Shown here: positions 46,929 through 59,400 of the stretch, in pieces
Layout of the letters: every line of letters begins with the position of its first letter
Position numbering within the stretch: position 1 is the stretch's first letter
Source of the DNA: Abelmoschus esculentus
Taxonomy: Eukaryota; Streptophyta; Magnoliopsida; Malvales; Malvaceae
Length of the DNA: 64,000 nucleotides
Direction: 5' to 3'
NCBI GenBank assembly: GCA_035048815.1
Contig: JAUCBN010000016.1
Location: 20,489,678 to 20,553,677 of the forward strand
Notes under the pieces: generated by a model
What the model was told of the DNA's origin: nothing
Seen by the model: the letters and a program-made list of their open reading frames with translations, nothing else
The model's database searches: none
Made by a program: the position numbers and the translations under genes

Positions 46929-48113
46929 TCACGATCGAGGATGAAGTGCATCGAACGGTCTAGAAGGTGCCCAGGGATTGATTGGGATGTGGTGCCTGTG
47001 GTGATGGGACCGTGGATCAACGGTGGATGATGAGTTTGGTGGGACCCCAACCCTCTCACACGATGGGCACATGGTAAGGGTGGTGGGTGGGTTCATTTGC
47101 ATGTACAACTGTGGGGAAAGTTTCAGTGATCTCAGCTCCTGAACTTCTTTCTGCAACCGCCTGTTCTCCTCCGTCAGATTCTCACAGCATCGCTTTAGGA
47201 ACTCACAGTCGACCTCAGTTTGCTTAAGCTTAGTCCTGCAAGAGAAGAAGAAAAAAATAAACAAATGAATTACAACAATCTCATCTAGAGATCTCGATTA
47301 TAAAGAGATTCGAATTAAATTAAATCAAAATTTAATTTAATTGATATCGAATTTCTTATCACTCGAATTATAAATCGTAATTATTTAACGAAAACTAAGG
47401 AACATTTGTTTACCTTGCCCTTCTGTTTTGGAACCAAACTTCGACTTGTCTCGGTCGTAAACCCAGCTGCTTCGCTAAACCCAATTTTTGCTTCTGCAAA
47501 AGACATTCATTATCATCAATATCTATAAACTATGAACCTCTCTTTCGTTTCTCGGCAACCAAACAGTATTTTTCTTACGGGGTTGAGAGTATTGTGTTCT
47601 TTAAAGCATTCTTCGAGAATCGCGGACTGGTCTTTAGAAAGTCTGAGTTTCTTCCTCGAAGTGTCACCATCTTCTTCGTCACTGACGCCATGAGAGGAAG
47701 CTCTTTCCAACTCCTGCTCATCGCCATTGTTTCCTTCCCTTTCGCTCCTTTTCCCGCTCACACTACTCGATATCGTGCTGTTTGGGGACGAAACTCCGGC
47801 TTCTTCTTCGCAATCGGTCGTCGACGGCAACCGATTCACGTCGATTCCTCTGAGAAACGATCTGGTACTCTCCGTCCGCAAAGATTCCGGATTTGGATCT
47901 GCATGCAAAACCCAGCCTTCTTCTCAGATAAAAAAACCAACAAATTAAAGAAAAACAAATCTTGGACTAGAAAAAGGGAGAGAAAAATATACCAGAAGCA
48001 GTAGATGGAACAACCGAGGGACTTAGATTTAGCTGAAGCGATTGATGATGATGATAGCTTTGAGGGAAACTCAAACTTAGACTTAACCCCAGATCTTGTT
48101 GCTCTTTTCCCAT
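46929..48113 (-). CDS. HD-Zip class II transcription factor (HAT1/HAT2-like)
   Basis: Four exons, 47993-48113, 47579-47898, 47414-47493 and 46929-47235, give 275 residues. It carries an EAR-like LxLxL motif (LSLSLSF, 10-16), the N-terminal block FLRGIDVNRLPST and CEEEAGVSSPNSTISS, a homeodomain (about 118-176) with KKLRLSKDQSAILEE and QVEVWFQNRRARTKLKQTE, the leucine zipper VDCEFLKRCCENLTEENRRL and the redox motif CPSCE. The closest group by memory is HAT1/HAT2/HAT4, EAR-type repressors in auxin and shade responses, but the exact orthologue is not decided. It ends FDALHPRS, the typical tail of that group. Confidence 0.93.
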
Positions 48114-48228
48114 TATTTTCTCGTTCACCAAACAGAACTATTCTTCTCGAGAAAGTGGTTAGATTCTCAAGTTGAGAAAAAGAAGTTGAAAATTGATGTT
48201 TGGATGTGTGAAAGAATGGAGAAATAGG

Positions 48229-48237
48229 ATTTATATA
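48229..48237 (-). promoter_or_regulatory. TATA box of the HD-Zip gene
   Basis: TATATAAAT on the minus strand, 116 bp upstream of the HD-Zip ATG. Confidence 0.6.
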
Positions 48238-49700
48238 GACAGCCAAAGAAACACGAGGGAGTGCAGAGTGGTGGTGTAAGTTCAATCATGACATGTTGTC
48301 CTCAGACCTATTATCTCGATCATGGCTTGGGCTCTAAAAAATAATTTCCACCTCAACTGGAATTTAATATAATTATAAAAATACAAATATAATACAATTA
48401 TTAAGATTAATATTTTATTATAGCCAAATAAATATATATTAATAATATATATAAAAATGTAATTTTTTTGCTTACCTGGTGTATAATCCAACCCAACTTT
48501 GATTATCTTCCATTTCATGCAACATTACTAAAAGGTAGCGGCATTTGTCACGCTTTGTTGATTAACTTATAGTTTTGTAACACTATGAATTATTCAAATT
48601 TAAAATTAAATATAAATAAACTTATTTTACCAGTTGTGTGGATTATAAAATTTTATTTATATTCACTTATATATAAATTATAATCAGAGATAAATTAAAA
48701 ACGTTAATTATAAATTTTAAATCGAACTAAAATAATAATTTATCAATCATAACTGAAATCTACTAATAATTTCTAGTCTTCAAGAGATCCTTTTCACGAG
48801 TTTGACTATAATTATTAGAAATAATGCATTTATTGTATGCTATAATAAGCAATAAGCAACCAGTTTTTTCTCAAGTCAAAAATAAGAAAAATGAAGTGTC
48901 TTTTTTCTATACGAGGAAACATGCGTGAACAACGCATTTATTTTCCGTGATTAACAATTATATATAATATTTGAGTTTTAAATTTTGATGCTGGAATTTA
49001 GTTAAAATATGAGTGATTTTTTAAAAAAATATATAATTTTATAATATTTAATTTAAATTAGTTAATTAGAAATATATTAATAAATAATTTTTATTACTGT
49101 AATAAATGCTAAATATTCTTTCAAACTTAAAAATAAAATGCCACAATCATTTCATCGAACGCAAAACAAGAAAGACCTGAAAACATCTCCATCACCATGG
49201 TCTTTAAATCAATGGCATTGATCACACCTCATCTCCTAATCCAAGGGTTTTGGTCAATCCATCCGTGGGGTCCATGTTATCTTGCGACAAATAGAAACTC
49301 AGACCATTGATGGGTTTGAGCAAGCATGAAATCATGAATGGACGGTGAGGATTTGACCCGGACAGACGGACAAACAGATAAAATAATTTTATTTATGGAT
49401 GTAGGGCCCCCCACCTCCCCCATGCGATTACCACGAGGGATCGTCGCTTTCCTTGCCTTTCTCTAAACAAAAACGCTTTCACTCATTTTCCTTTATTACA
49501 AATGTTGGCTATGAGAATACTGGAGCGTATACTTCACGCTCTAATCGACTTTGTTATAAATCATAGATTTTTATAAAAAAATAATAAAAACTAATTTATT
49601 TATGTAAAAGTAAAAAAAATTAATTTAAGATAATAATATTAATTTACATATTAATTAATTTTGTAAATTAATCCTCTAATTTATGAGATGGACTGAAGAT
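48238..49700. other. HD-Zip upstream region and AT-rich desert
   Basis: No coding feature. A locally GC-richer block at 49380-49480 contains no recognisable frame. Confidence 0.45.
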
Positions 49701-49703
49701 AGG

Positions 49704-49779
49704 TGACGTAAGCGTGAGATGGGACCAGGGAGAGTGTAGTTCACGTGGGAGGGGACGAGATGGTTTTGGGGTATAAAAC
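49704..49779 (+). promoter_or_regulatory. Promoter-like block: bZIP site, G-box, TATA
   Basis: TGACGTAAG (49704-49712), CACGTG (49742-49747) and TATAAAAC (49772-49779) follow in the order of a normal plant promoter and lead into a C/T-rich stretch and the ATG at 49827. Inferred from motif order only. Confidence 0.45.
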
Positions 49780-49826
49780 ATGGATGGCAAAACTTGAACT
49801 CTCACTCTCAGCTCGCGTGGACCAAC

Positions 49827-49949
49827 ATGTCTCGTGAACACGTGCTCCTTGGCCCCAGACTATTCCTTGCTTGCTTTCTTACCCACACGGTCGTGCGTGT
49901 CACTGTGTCCCTCCACGCCCGGACAATACACGCACTCACAATCATTTGA
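49827..49949 (+). CDS. Hypothetical 40-residue ORF in a GC-richer island
   Basis: ATG to TGA in one exon (MSREHVLLGPRLFLACFLTH... to ...IHALTII). It has no recognisable domain, and the middle is hydrophobic. It sits 48 bp below a TATA-like sequence and inside the only GC-richer stretch (about 49680-50040) of an 8-kb AT-rich desert. It may be a real small-peptide or non-coding transcript, or chance. A longer frame in another phase (49834-50034) is equally unproven. Confidence 0.25.
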   Translation: MSREHVLLGPRLFLACFLTHTVVRVTVSLHARTIHALTII

Positions 49950-51709
49950 AACTTCCTCCATCCCTACGCGGCCACGCACCCAGCACCCTCCGTGCATTCC
50001 ACGTCCCTTCCGTCACCATCTAAGTATCCCGTGAGCCGTTAAATTTTTAGCCTATGGGCTGTGGCTTTGTGTATCTGAGTTGGCCTAATCTCTCACTCTC
50101 CGGGTTTTCATGCCACTTGGTCCGAAAGCCAGCAGTAGAGCACTATAACCGATGGTGAACATGAATCACCTTTCGAACCGGAGGTAAATGACTTAAAAGC
50201 CCTTAATACTTAAGTTGTGTCTTATAATTATCTTTAAAATTTTAAAAATGCATGTTGCCAATGAAATATTAACTTAATAGTTAAGTTTAATTAAAACTAT
50301 ATTAATTATGTCTCCAATTATATTTTATAATAATTATTCTAATCTAATTAATCAGATGTGTATTATTCTTTATATAAATATCATTTCTAATCAACATTTA
50401 TCTTAATCCCTTGCTAACAAAATATAAAATTAATATTAATTATTGAACTAATATATTTAACTTATAGATTCAATTTTTAATTAAAATATCTCTCCCACGG
50501 TTGAGCTTTTAAATGGGTTGAAGTGGGCATGCAATCTCAATCATTGGTTAGGAATGTGTCATTCGCTCTTTATCTAAAAATTTAAAATATTTTAAAATGA
50601 ATAAATATTAAAATTTATTAAAAATCATAAAAAAATATCTTAAAAATAATAAAAATTTTAATATTTTAAGTTTTTAAATAAATTTTAAAATTCAACGTAT
50701 TCTAACTATATCCCAAACCTGCCGTCCATCCCTTTCCCGATTCCCATCTTGATTCTTGACCATTAATAGGCTTTTTCAATAGTACTTTCTTATTATATCA
50801 ATATCATCATTGAATGTATTACTTTCTTATTATATAATTTTTAGTTTATATAAAATTGACATTTTGTTTTATAATAGCAACTAATTTCACAAACTCGTAT
50901 ATATTACAATCACTTTATTTATTTATTTTTCGAGCTTCAAATTATAAAAATAATATTTTTAATCGTACTCTAAATATATGTGTATTATATACTTATAGTT
51001 AATGGGTAATTGTTCGATACATAAAAAAGTTTTTTTCCCACAAACAAATTTTTAAAATTGTATATTTTTATCAGTCTTAACACGTTAATTATAAACTCTA
51101 AAATTTAAACCACGAGTTATAATCTTTGAACCGGAAACTCTGTACTCGTTTCATGTACCCACAAGAGATTCTTCATCAATGCATGGGGACCCTTTTGCAC
51201 GTTCACTATCATGAAAGACTCTTTCAAATGAGTCCCATGTGACTCTCACGTGAAGAAGACCCCTCCTTAAGGTTGTTGCCCTCTCAATCAAACAATCAAT
51301 TACAATGTTACTGTCAGTGTCGTATTTCTAGTTTATTTTGGTTCAAATGTTTGGGTGGTTGGAATTTGAGCATCCCCTTGTACTTGGTCGGTTCATCCAC
51401 TTGGATTAGACTCTAGGGTTTGGCTTAGTCATGTCATGTCCATGTCCTCCATATCTGATGGAATCTATCGCAAATCTCTTGAGTTTATTGCTTCTTTGGT
51501 TTCTTTTGTTAAACCAACACTACCAGTCCCCCACACTACTCTGGACATGGTCGAGATAGAGATTCAAAAGAAAGGCTCTCCTTCATACATCACTAATGGT
51601 ATATTTGGTCAATCAAATTATTTTATTTATCGATTTTGGATATTAAATTTTAGTTTGAATCTAACGTATTTCGGATTTTAAATACTTAAAATAAAAAATA
51701 ACACATATT
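49950..51709. other. AT-rich intergenic DNA with a single G-box
   Basis: CACGTG occurs at 51247-51252. An 81-codon frame at 51436-51681 is unrecognised. Otherwise nothing seen. Confidence 0.45.
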
Positions 51710-52175
51710 TTAAAATAGTGGGTTTAAGGTTTAGTGTTCGAGGTTAGGGATTATGGTTAAAATTTAGAGAATCAATGTACTTTTAGGGTTTTGAGTTTAG
51801 GATTTATGATATGAAATTTATGATTAGATTTTAAAACTTGAGTTTAAAGGATTTTTTAAGGTAATGCATGGAAGTTGACATGATTAAGGGTAATAGATTC
51901 TTATTCTAAAATATCACGCTAACAAGATAAATTATTGTCTTTTTTGGGTACAAATCGCTTGTCAGTTGTCCCTTTATTATGTCTTTTTCAATGTCTATAT
52001 TTTAAAATAATGAGTTTAAAATTAAAATTTATGATTAAAATTTAATAAATTAAGATTAAAATATATTTTTTAGGATATAAGATTTAAGACGTAAAAGTTA
52101 AAATTATAATTATAATTTAAAATTTAATTTTTAAAGGATTTTTTAAGGATGGAATGCGACATGGGAGATTTTTGT
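51710..52175 (+). repeat. Two direct copies of the TTTAGGG-like repeat
   Basis: Copy one (about 51710-51890) shows GGTTTAAGGTTTAGTG, GGTTAGGGATTATGG and TTTAGGGTTTTGAG and ends AAAGGATTTTTTAAGG. Copy two (about 51985-52155) is more decayed but shares the same order and the final AAAGGATTTTTTAAGG. Both are related to the element at 1738-2215. Confidence 0.6.
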
Positions 52176-52261
52176 TAATCTTTGGGTGCAACTTATTAGT
52201 TATTCTACACTGCATTAACCCTCGGGATCCCTGGGCAAGTTGCGCCGCCCTTGTTGCCTCT

Positions 52262-52796
52262 CACGTGGATTCTACGTGGCGCACGAATTTTCATGCAACC
52301 TACGGACAGCACAGAACACGTGTACAATGTTTTCCCTCACGTGCACTTTCGGTCAAAGTTAAGCGTTAACCTCCCCTTTCCTGGATCTCGGTCAATAGTC
52401 AAACCTAAAAATCACTTGCCACGTTGTTTTCCTTTTACCGGCTTTCTCGGTAACTAAAAGTACGAACTTCGTTCACCCGTCCGATTACAACAAAAAGCGA
52501 ATCCCATCCGTCCATCATGTGATTCCCCACACGTGCATCACGAAACCCTTAAGAAAGTGATTCCGCCAGCTTTGCTTTTGTTCCCGTATTTTTTTCATTT
52601 ATGGGTCCCACGTGTCGTTCAATTTGACCGGGTGAGCTGGTTACCATGTGATTAACGGCTCATAAGTATCGGATTTTTCAGTTAATCGATGCTAAAACTC
52701 GAGTTGGAAAGCACGTGTTTAGAACTGCTAGACGAGGGTTATAGTAATTTGACATAATTATCCTTGATGGACAATATTTAAATGTGCAATCACGTG
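52262..52796. promoter_or_regulatory. Cluster of seven CACGTG G-boxes, no gene found
   Basis: CACGTG begins at 52262, 52317, 52338, 52530, 52609, 52712 and 52791, with a further TACGTGG near 52273. At this base composition roughly 0.05 would be expected in 535 bp. G-boxes with ACGTG cores are targets of bZIP (ABA, light) and bHLH (PIF, MYC) factors. The nearest genes are the HD-Zip (about 4 kb away on the left) and ACX1 (about 3.7 kb on the right), so the cluster is either a distal enhancer or the promoter of an unrecognised transcript. Confidence 0.6.
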
Positions 52797-53915
52797 GGGG
52801 TTTGAGGGTAACACTCGGTATTTCAAAAGCATCTTGAATAGTTTGGAGGATTTTATGTGGCAAACATGTTTGGTTGGAAAAACTTGTAATATAAATAATT
52901 GGGGATGACAAAAGAATAATGATGGCACATGAAAGTTCAATCATTTAAACAATAACCATAATGCATGAACGATATTATTAGTCGGGAAAGATTTAACGTT
53001 AACAGTCGCATCTCTTAAAACTTTAAATTATTTTATAATTTATATATTTTTATTTTTTATTAATAATTTTATTTTTATCCCTAAATTCTTATAATTTTAT
53101 ATTTTAATATAAATCTTTAATAATTTATATTTTTAATAAAGTATAAAAAAAGTAAACTAAAATAAAACTTTAATATGTATAATTACACTAAATCTAAAAT
53201 TCACATATTACCTTTGATATTTACCCAAAATTCAGACATTTTTAATGAAATTCCACTTTAAGATTAATAAATTCTGCTTACTTTGTGGAAAAAACCTCTC
53301 TTTTTCCATGTTCGAAAAACTGAGGATGTTCCCCCACGGTATTGGAATATAATAAGAAGTCTTGGGGAAGAACATGGTCTACTTGTAGACTTGTACTATT
53401 AAAATGGAGAAACACACGGTCAAGCTGGCACAAAAGCTGCTTCGTTTTGAGTTAAATATGAACTAATCATGTTTACAAGTGTACGGTCTCATGTTTTTAT
53501 CGTATTAAAAAAACAAGCTTTTTAGTTTTTAAGGATTGTGAGTTTAATTTAAAGACTTATGTTTTAAGATTTTAAATTTAATAATTATTTTTTAGAGTTT
53601 AATATATAAGGTTTAAAGTTTAGGTTTAAGAGAACGTGAATTGAATTTTATTGTTTGATGTAAAGTTTAAAATTTAGAGTTTGATTTTTAATTTTTAAAA
53701 TTTAAAGTTAAAGTTTAATGCGTAAATACACATATATGTATAAAATGAATTTTACACAATATACGTATTCGTGTGTTAGATATATGTTTAACGATTAACG
53801 TATTTTAAGAATTATATGTTTATATAGAGATTATATGATTTTTTTTTATATAATCTTTATATTTAAGCCGTACAATTTAAAACCTAAACCATAACTTAAA
53901 TAATGATTTAAATAA
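52797..53915. other. AT-rich intergenic DNA
   Basis: A distant relative of the TTTAGGG-type repeat may lie around 53520-53710. No gene found. Confidence 0.4.
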
Positions 53916-54154
53916 GGATGAGTCTACAACGTGTGTCGAACACCGTTGAACATTGTTAATGTTGAACACCGTTGAACATTATTAAATTAATTTGTAAAAA
54001 ATTAAAATCTAAAGGACTAATCATACAATTATTAATTATATGCCGAGTTTATCACTCTTTTATTAATTACATATTGAGTCTTTGAAATTTAAAATGTTGA
54101 ATATTCAACATTAATGGTATTTAGCAGTGTTCGACGCTCGTTGTAGAATTTTTC
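53916..54154. mobile_element. MITE with long TIRs and 9-bp target duplication (Mutator-like)
   Basis: The left end contains TCTACAACGTGTGTCGAACA and the right end the complement of TCTACAACGAGCGTCGAACA; TIRs extend about 45 bp. TTTAAATAA occurs immediately outside both ends (53907-53915 and 54155-54163), a perfect 9-bp duplication as made by Mutator-like elements. The interior is AT-rich and non-coding. A truncated relative lies at about 55211-55330. Confidence 0.75.
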
Positions 54155-54844
54155 TTTAAATAAAGGCCTAAAAAGTTTAGAAGACCATCAAAGGAAATAA
54201 ACTAAGATTTTGGACCGCTTTCAATATTTATAACAAGAGCCCATGTTCTATGTTCTTGAAACCAGGCCAACTCAAACTTTAATTGCAAGACAATACAAAT
54301 AAATAACAACCTCTTGGCCCATGTCTTTAGCCTAGCAGGGATGATTTGGGCAAAGAAGTTTAGGGTAATTCATTTTAGTGTCTTGGCCCATAGCATTAGT
54401 CTAACCGTTCAGATCTCGCGTTAAATTTGTCGGGTCTAATTTTTTAAGATTAAATATTATTTTTTAAAGATTACGAATAGTTTATTTATTATGATATTTC
54501 ATTCGTTTATCTCAAGTTTGAATAATTAAAATTGTTTAAATATTTAAATTTAACTCGATTTATTCAAATTTGAGTTATCCTAAAAATTGGATAAATAGAA
54601 AATACAATAGTATCGATGTATATTGCTATATTGGTAAAGGACGGTGGGATTAGGAACGGTATAATTACCTGAACTCGATGGATTATGATCGAATTTGAAC
54701 TTGTTAGGTCATTTTTTTATTAAAGAAATAGGGTTGAGTTAAAATTTTGTTCGAGTTTAAGGTTAAATTCAAGATCCAATCTAAAATAATAGTATAAATC
54801 ATTATCTTTATTATAGTAATATTTATTATAAAATATCTTCTCAA

Positions 54845-54950
54845 TTATTAGATATTGATCGTTCAATCACCATGTTGGTATCTTTAGTGCTTGAACTCGT
54901 GACTTTCAAAAGCAATAATCATTTTTTTAACCACTAAGATAAAATAATTC
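54845..54950 (-). repeat. tRNA-derived SINE-like copy A
   Basis: On the minus strand ATCTTAGTGGTTAA resembles a Pol III box A and GAGTTCAAGCAC resembles box B, about 35 nt apart. The flank continues with ACCAACATGGTGATTGAACG, similar to the copy at 62.2 kb. Confidence 0.5.
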
Positions 54951-55210
54951 GTGCTTTTTAAGTATAAATAAAAATTAGACTATCAAAAATATTAATTTTT
55001 GAAGTGGTCCAACACAACCCACAATCTACTATTTTGGCTAATATCATATCAATAAAATATATAATATTTTTTAATAAAGATAATAATAATGCAAAATTCT
55101 ACTATTTTGGCTAAGCATGGTGGGATATTGGGGTAGGTGGCTTGGTGTCCTGTCTTCTTATCCTTTGGGATAGAAACGGTTGGAGACGGCCAGATGTAAC
55201 TGCAAAGGAA

Positions 55211-55330
55211 AATTTTATAATGGGTGTCGAACACTGCTAAATATTATTAATATTAAATATTGTTAAATATTATTAAATTAATTAATAAAATTTTAAATTT
55301 TAAGGAATTAATATATAATTAATAAAATAT
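55211..55330. mobile_element. Truncated relative of the 53.9-kb MITE
   Basis: GGTGTCGAACACTGCTAAAT and the following AAATTAATTAATAAAATTTT align with one end of the 53916-54154 element. The opposite TIR is missing. Confidence 0.6.
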
Positions 55331-56282
55331 AATCTTATGCAAACATCGATGGTGGGAATGGAAATTTTAAATTAAGGTAAAATATTTAATTATTAACGAG
55401 ATTATATTTAGGTTATTTAATTATGAATAAGATTATATTTAGGTTATTTAATTATGAATAAGGTTATATTTAGATCATTCAATTATGATTAAGATTACGT
55501 TTTTATTATTAATTTAATAAATATTATATTTAACTCACTTAATTATAGGTAAGATATTTGAGTCACTTTTTATATTTAAAAAAGTTTATCAATTTATGTA
55601 TTCGATTAATTAATAATTTCAAATGAAATATTTTAATGTTAATAAGTGTATACAAGTAAAAATAACTAACTTGATTTTTTTAATATAAAAAGTGATCTAA
55701 TCGTAAATTTATCCATAACCGAATGACCTAAATTAACCTTTAATAATTGGTGACCCGAAATATAACCTTACCCATAAATGAGTGACTCAAATATAACTTT
55801 TAATAATTAAATGACCCGATACAATCGTATATTTAATTGAGTGATCTCCGTTTACCCTTTAAATTAATATTTTTTATTATTTCAATCAATTACGCAAGGT
55901 GAATTATTTTTATATATTATTTTGATAAAAACATTTAAATAAGTTATAATAAAATTAAAAATAACAAAATAACAATATATACTAATAATTTTAGTGGGAC
56001 ATAAAATTATATATATATTATTTTGGATAAGAATAAACACATACGTCTGTTTTTGTTTAACACGGAGTGTCTATAAGGCGTAAATTAATATTTATTAGAT
56101 TTTATATACTTCTATATTCGTTTTTTAATTTTAAACCCAATAAGAAAGTTAGTAGCGTTCAAACTTGTCGGTCGTTAAAATCCGATTTTTCTCTATTTAT
56201 TTCGTTTTTTATTTATTTTTCCACGCCGTAATATATATAGTTTTGCTGTTCAAATCCGCCATAATATAATTGTCGCGAAAAT

Positions 56283-56288
56283 CACGTG
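56283..56288 (+). promoter_or_regulatory. G-box of the ACX1 promoter
   Basis: CACGTG, 212 bp upstream of the ACX1 ATG. ACX1 is wound and jasmonate responsive in Arabidopsis, where MYC2-type factors bind G-boxes; relevance here is inferred. Confidence 0.4.
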
Positions 56289-56499
56289 TTTTTTGGTCGG
56301 TTCAGGGGAAAAAAACCAATAAAGGGAATAAAGTTTTCTTTAGGTAATAATTCAAACGTTATCTTAATATTCAACAAAGCAGTATTTATATCCACTGTTG
56401 GCTGCTTCTACTTTCCCTTGATTTTGTTCCACTGCTCTCCGAAATCTAATTACGAATTTGTTCTTTCTGAAGTTTTGATTTGATTTGAGAAACTAGCAA

Positions 56500-59400
56500 A
56501 TGGAGGCGTTGGATTATCACGCTGAAGAGAGGAGAAAGGCGGAGTTTGATGTGGAGGAGATGAAGATTGCTTGGGCTGGTTCGCGTCAAGCCTATGAGAT
56601 TACCGATCGAGTTGCTCGTCTCGTCGCTAGTGATCCGGTGATTTTTTTTTTTTAATTTTGATCTATTGTTTATAGCATATAAGCTAATTTTGTGTTTTAG
56701 ATTTGTTATCTTGTTCTTGATTACGGATCTGTTTGTTTTCCTTTTGCTTTAAGTTGATTTCTTTGCTTTGTTTTTGAGAAAATTATTGAAAGGAGCTGGA
56801 AGATGTTAATTAAAGTTTCAACATAAGTTTGATTGTTTGAAATATCTTGTTATTTCACTGTTACAGGCGTTTCGTTAACTTTTTAAGCTAAGTTTTTGTT
56901 CTGTTTGATTCCCGGGGACATGTATGCGTGAGAGAAGATTGAAGCTAAAGTTAGTACTTTGGTTAACTCATTAATTGTTGTATATTGGCTTGACTTTAAC
57001 AAGAATAGGCATAATTGGAGTAGTGAAATGAAGAAAGATATGTTTTGCAAAGGTTCTTTTCACCTGTTGAGCTGGCTGCTAACTTTTTGTCTCTGCCTGT
57101 GATCTTGTTATTCTTCTTTTTATTCCTAGATTCTAAATTTCCATTTCCTCAGTTACTTGAAGGATTAATGTTTGATATTGGCATTTTTAATTCCGTTCTT
57201 TAATAAACATGTTGCAATTTTCTGCAGGAATTTCGAAAGGATAATAGAACTATGCTATCTAGGAAGGAATTGTTTAACGATACTTTGAAGAAAACTGCCC
57301 ATGCGTGGAAGAGAATAATTGAGCTTTGTCTCTCTGGTTCGTTTCTACTGTGTTTCTCTTCTTCTAAATTGTTTTTTCCCGTAGACATCTGATTTTAACA
57401 CTAAGACATTTTCTTACTACAGAAGAAGAGGCCCGTAAACTAAGGTTTTTTGTGGATCAGCCTGCTTTCTCAGATCTTCACTGGGTAAGTCCTATTTTTC
57501 TTTTCACGTTTCTAAGATTCACAAGTAAATGTAAGTGCCGTACTAATAAATAAATAGACGTGCCACTTAAATGCTCAGTTACATATAAATGTTTTGGAAA
57601 ACTCCCAAATGTAATATAGAATGATGGTCTCTTTTTACCTCCTTTCTGGGTTTGAAATATTTGTGAAAAGTTTTTTATTGTGTTTTCTTAACCTCCTATG
57701 TATATTTTGTTGATAGGGAATGTTTATTCCTGCCATTAAAGGAAGTGGAACTGAGGAGCAGAAAGCGAAGTGGCTTCCAATGGCTTATAAGATGCAAATT
57801 ATTGGATGCTATGCACAAACTGAGCTTGGTCATGGCTCCAATGTCCAAGGGCTTGAGACTACTGCAACATTTGACCCTCACACTGATGAATTTGTCCTTC
57901 ATAGTCCTACACTGACTTCAAGCAAAGTGAGTAAATTGTTAAAAAGTTAGATACATCTTTCTATGAAATATATTGCGAGAGGTGCTTCAATTGTCATTAT
58001 TAATCTTTTTGACTGAGACACCCTATATTTTTCGTGTTTAAGTGTAGCATTCATATAGGTACTATGCATTCTTTGTGAGAGGATTTAATCTTAAATCTTT
58101 CTTAATGTATTTTATTGACTTAACATTCACTGATTTGGTTTTTGTCATTTAGTGGTGGCCTGGGGGATTGGGTAAAGTAGCCACACATGCTGTGGCTTAT
58201 GCTCGTCTTATAACAGATGGACAAGACCATGGAGTGCACGGTAAGTGCCAAATGCATTAACTTGTTTATTTTGTGTATTAATATATTAATTCAAAAATCG
58301 CTTTCCCTTTTTTCCAGGATTTATTGTCCAGTTGCGTAGTTTGGATGATCACTTACCTCTTCCCGGCATAACAGTTGGTGATATTGGAATGAAATTTGGA
58401 AGCGGGGCATATAACAGTATGGACAATGGTCTTCTGAGATTTGATCACGTGCGTATTCCAAGGGACCAAATGCTAATGGGGTTTGTTCTCTAACCTTGCC
58501 TCTATGCCTTTGTCTCTTTTGTCTTCTACTTTTTTTTCTGATGGCTGATATTTCATCTGCTGTATGAGTTTCTCTGTTGCCTGTCTTGTAGTGATTTAAG
58601 GTAATGAATAGGTTCCGATTTTCATGTCGAGAAGTATCTTCTAAATAAAATTTTCCTGGATTATCCTGTATTGAGCATTTGTATTGTCTGAATTATAAAA
58701 ATACAAAAGTTTCTGATACTTAACCTTACAAGAGTTTTAAACTGCTTAGAAATGTAAGATTTATAAAACTTTCCTCTACGGAAGAAGAAACCATCTGAAA
58801 GAAGCCATAAACTTATAAATTATAATCCAAGTTGATGTTTCACTCCTCTAACATGATTTTTGTGGACAAACAAGTTGGCTGTTCTGAAGTTTGCTTTTCT
58901 TTTTCCTCTCCAGTGTTTCACAGGTTACAAGGGAAGGGAAATATATGCAATCTGATGTTCCTCGCCAGCTGGTTTATGGTACAATGGTCTATGTCCGTCA
59001 AAAAATTGTAGCTGATGCTTCTTGTGCCTTATCAAGGGCAGTTTGTATTGCAACAAGGTACAGTGCTGTTCGTAGACAATTTGGTTTGCAGAATGGTGGT
59101 CCAGAGACCCAGGTACCATCATCTTTGGATCTTATACTCATATACAAGTTTCAAGTATGGGTTGTTGTATACTGCTACCTTTTATGATCACTTTTAATAG
59201 CTTTCTGTTTCCCATGGAAACTTTCTGATTATTGTGTTCAAGAGTATGTGAAATGCAGCTGCTGAATTTCACAATTTATTTTAAATGTACTGAAGTCTGA
59301 TGCACTTCTAATGCCTTAATATTTTCAGGTGATTGACTACAAAACACAGCAAAGTAGACTCTTTCCTTTGCTTGCTTCTGCTTATGCTTTCAGATTTGTT

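Larger units (their letters stand above)
54164..56282. other. AT-rich desert upstream of ACX1
   Basis: Contains a SINE-like copy and a MITE fragment, listed separately, and otherwise only AT-rich sequence. A phrase ATTTAGGTTATTTAATTATG recurs near 55407-55450 with GAATAAGATTATATTT-like units, a short tandem-like stretch. Confidence 0.45.

Noticed and set aside
47594..48004. 136-codon plus-strand frame
   Set aside because: Antisense to HD-Zip exons 1-2. The homeodomain protein on the other strand is unambiguous.
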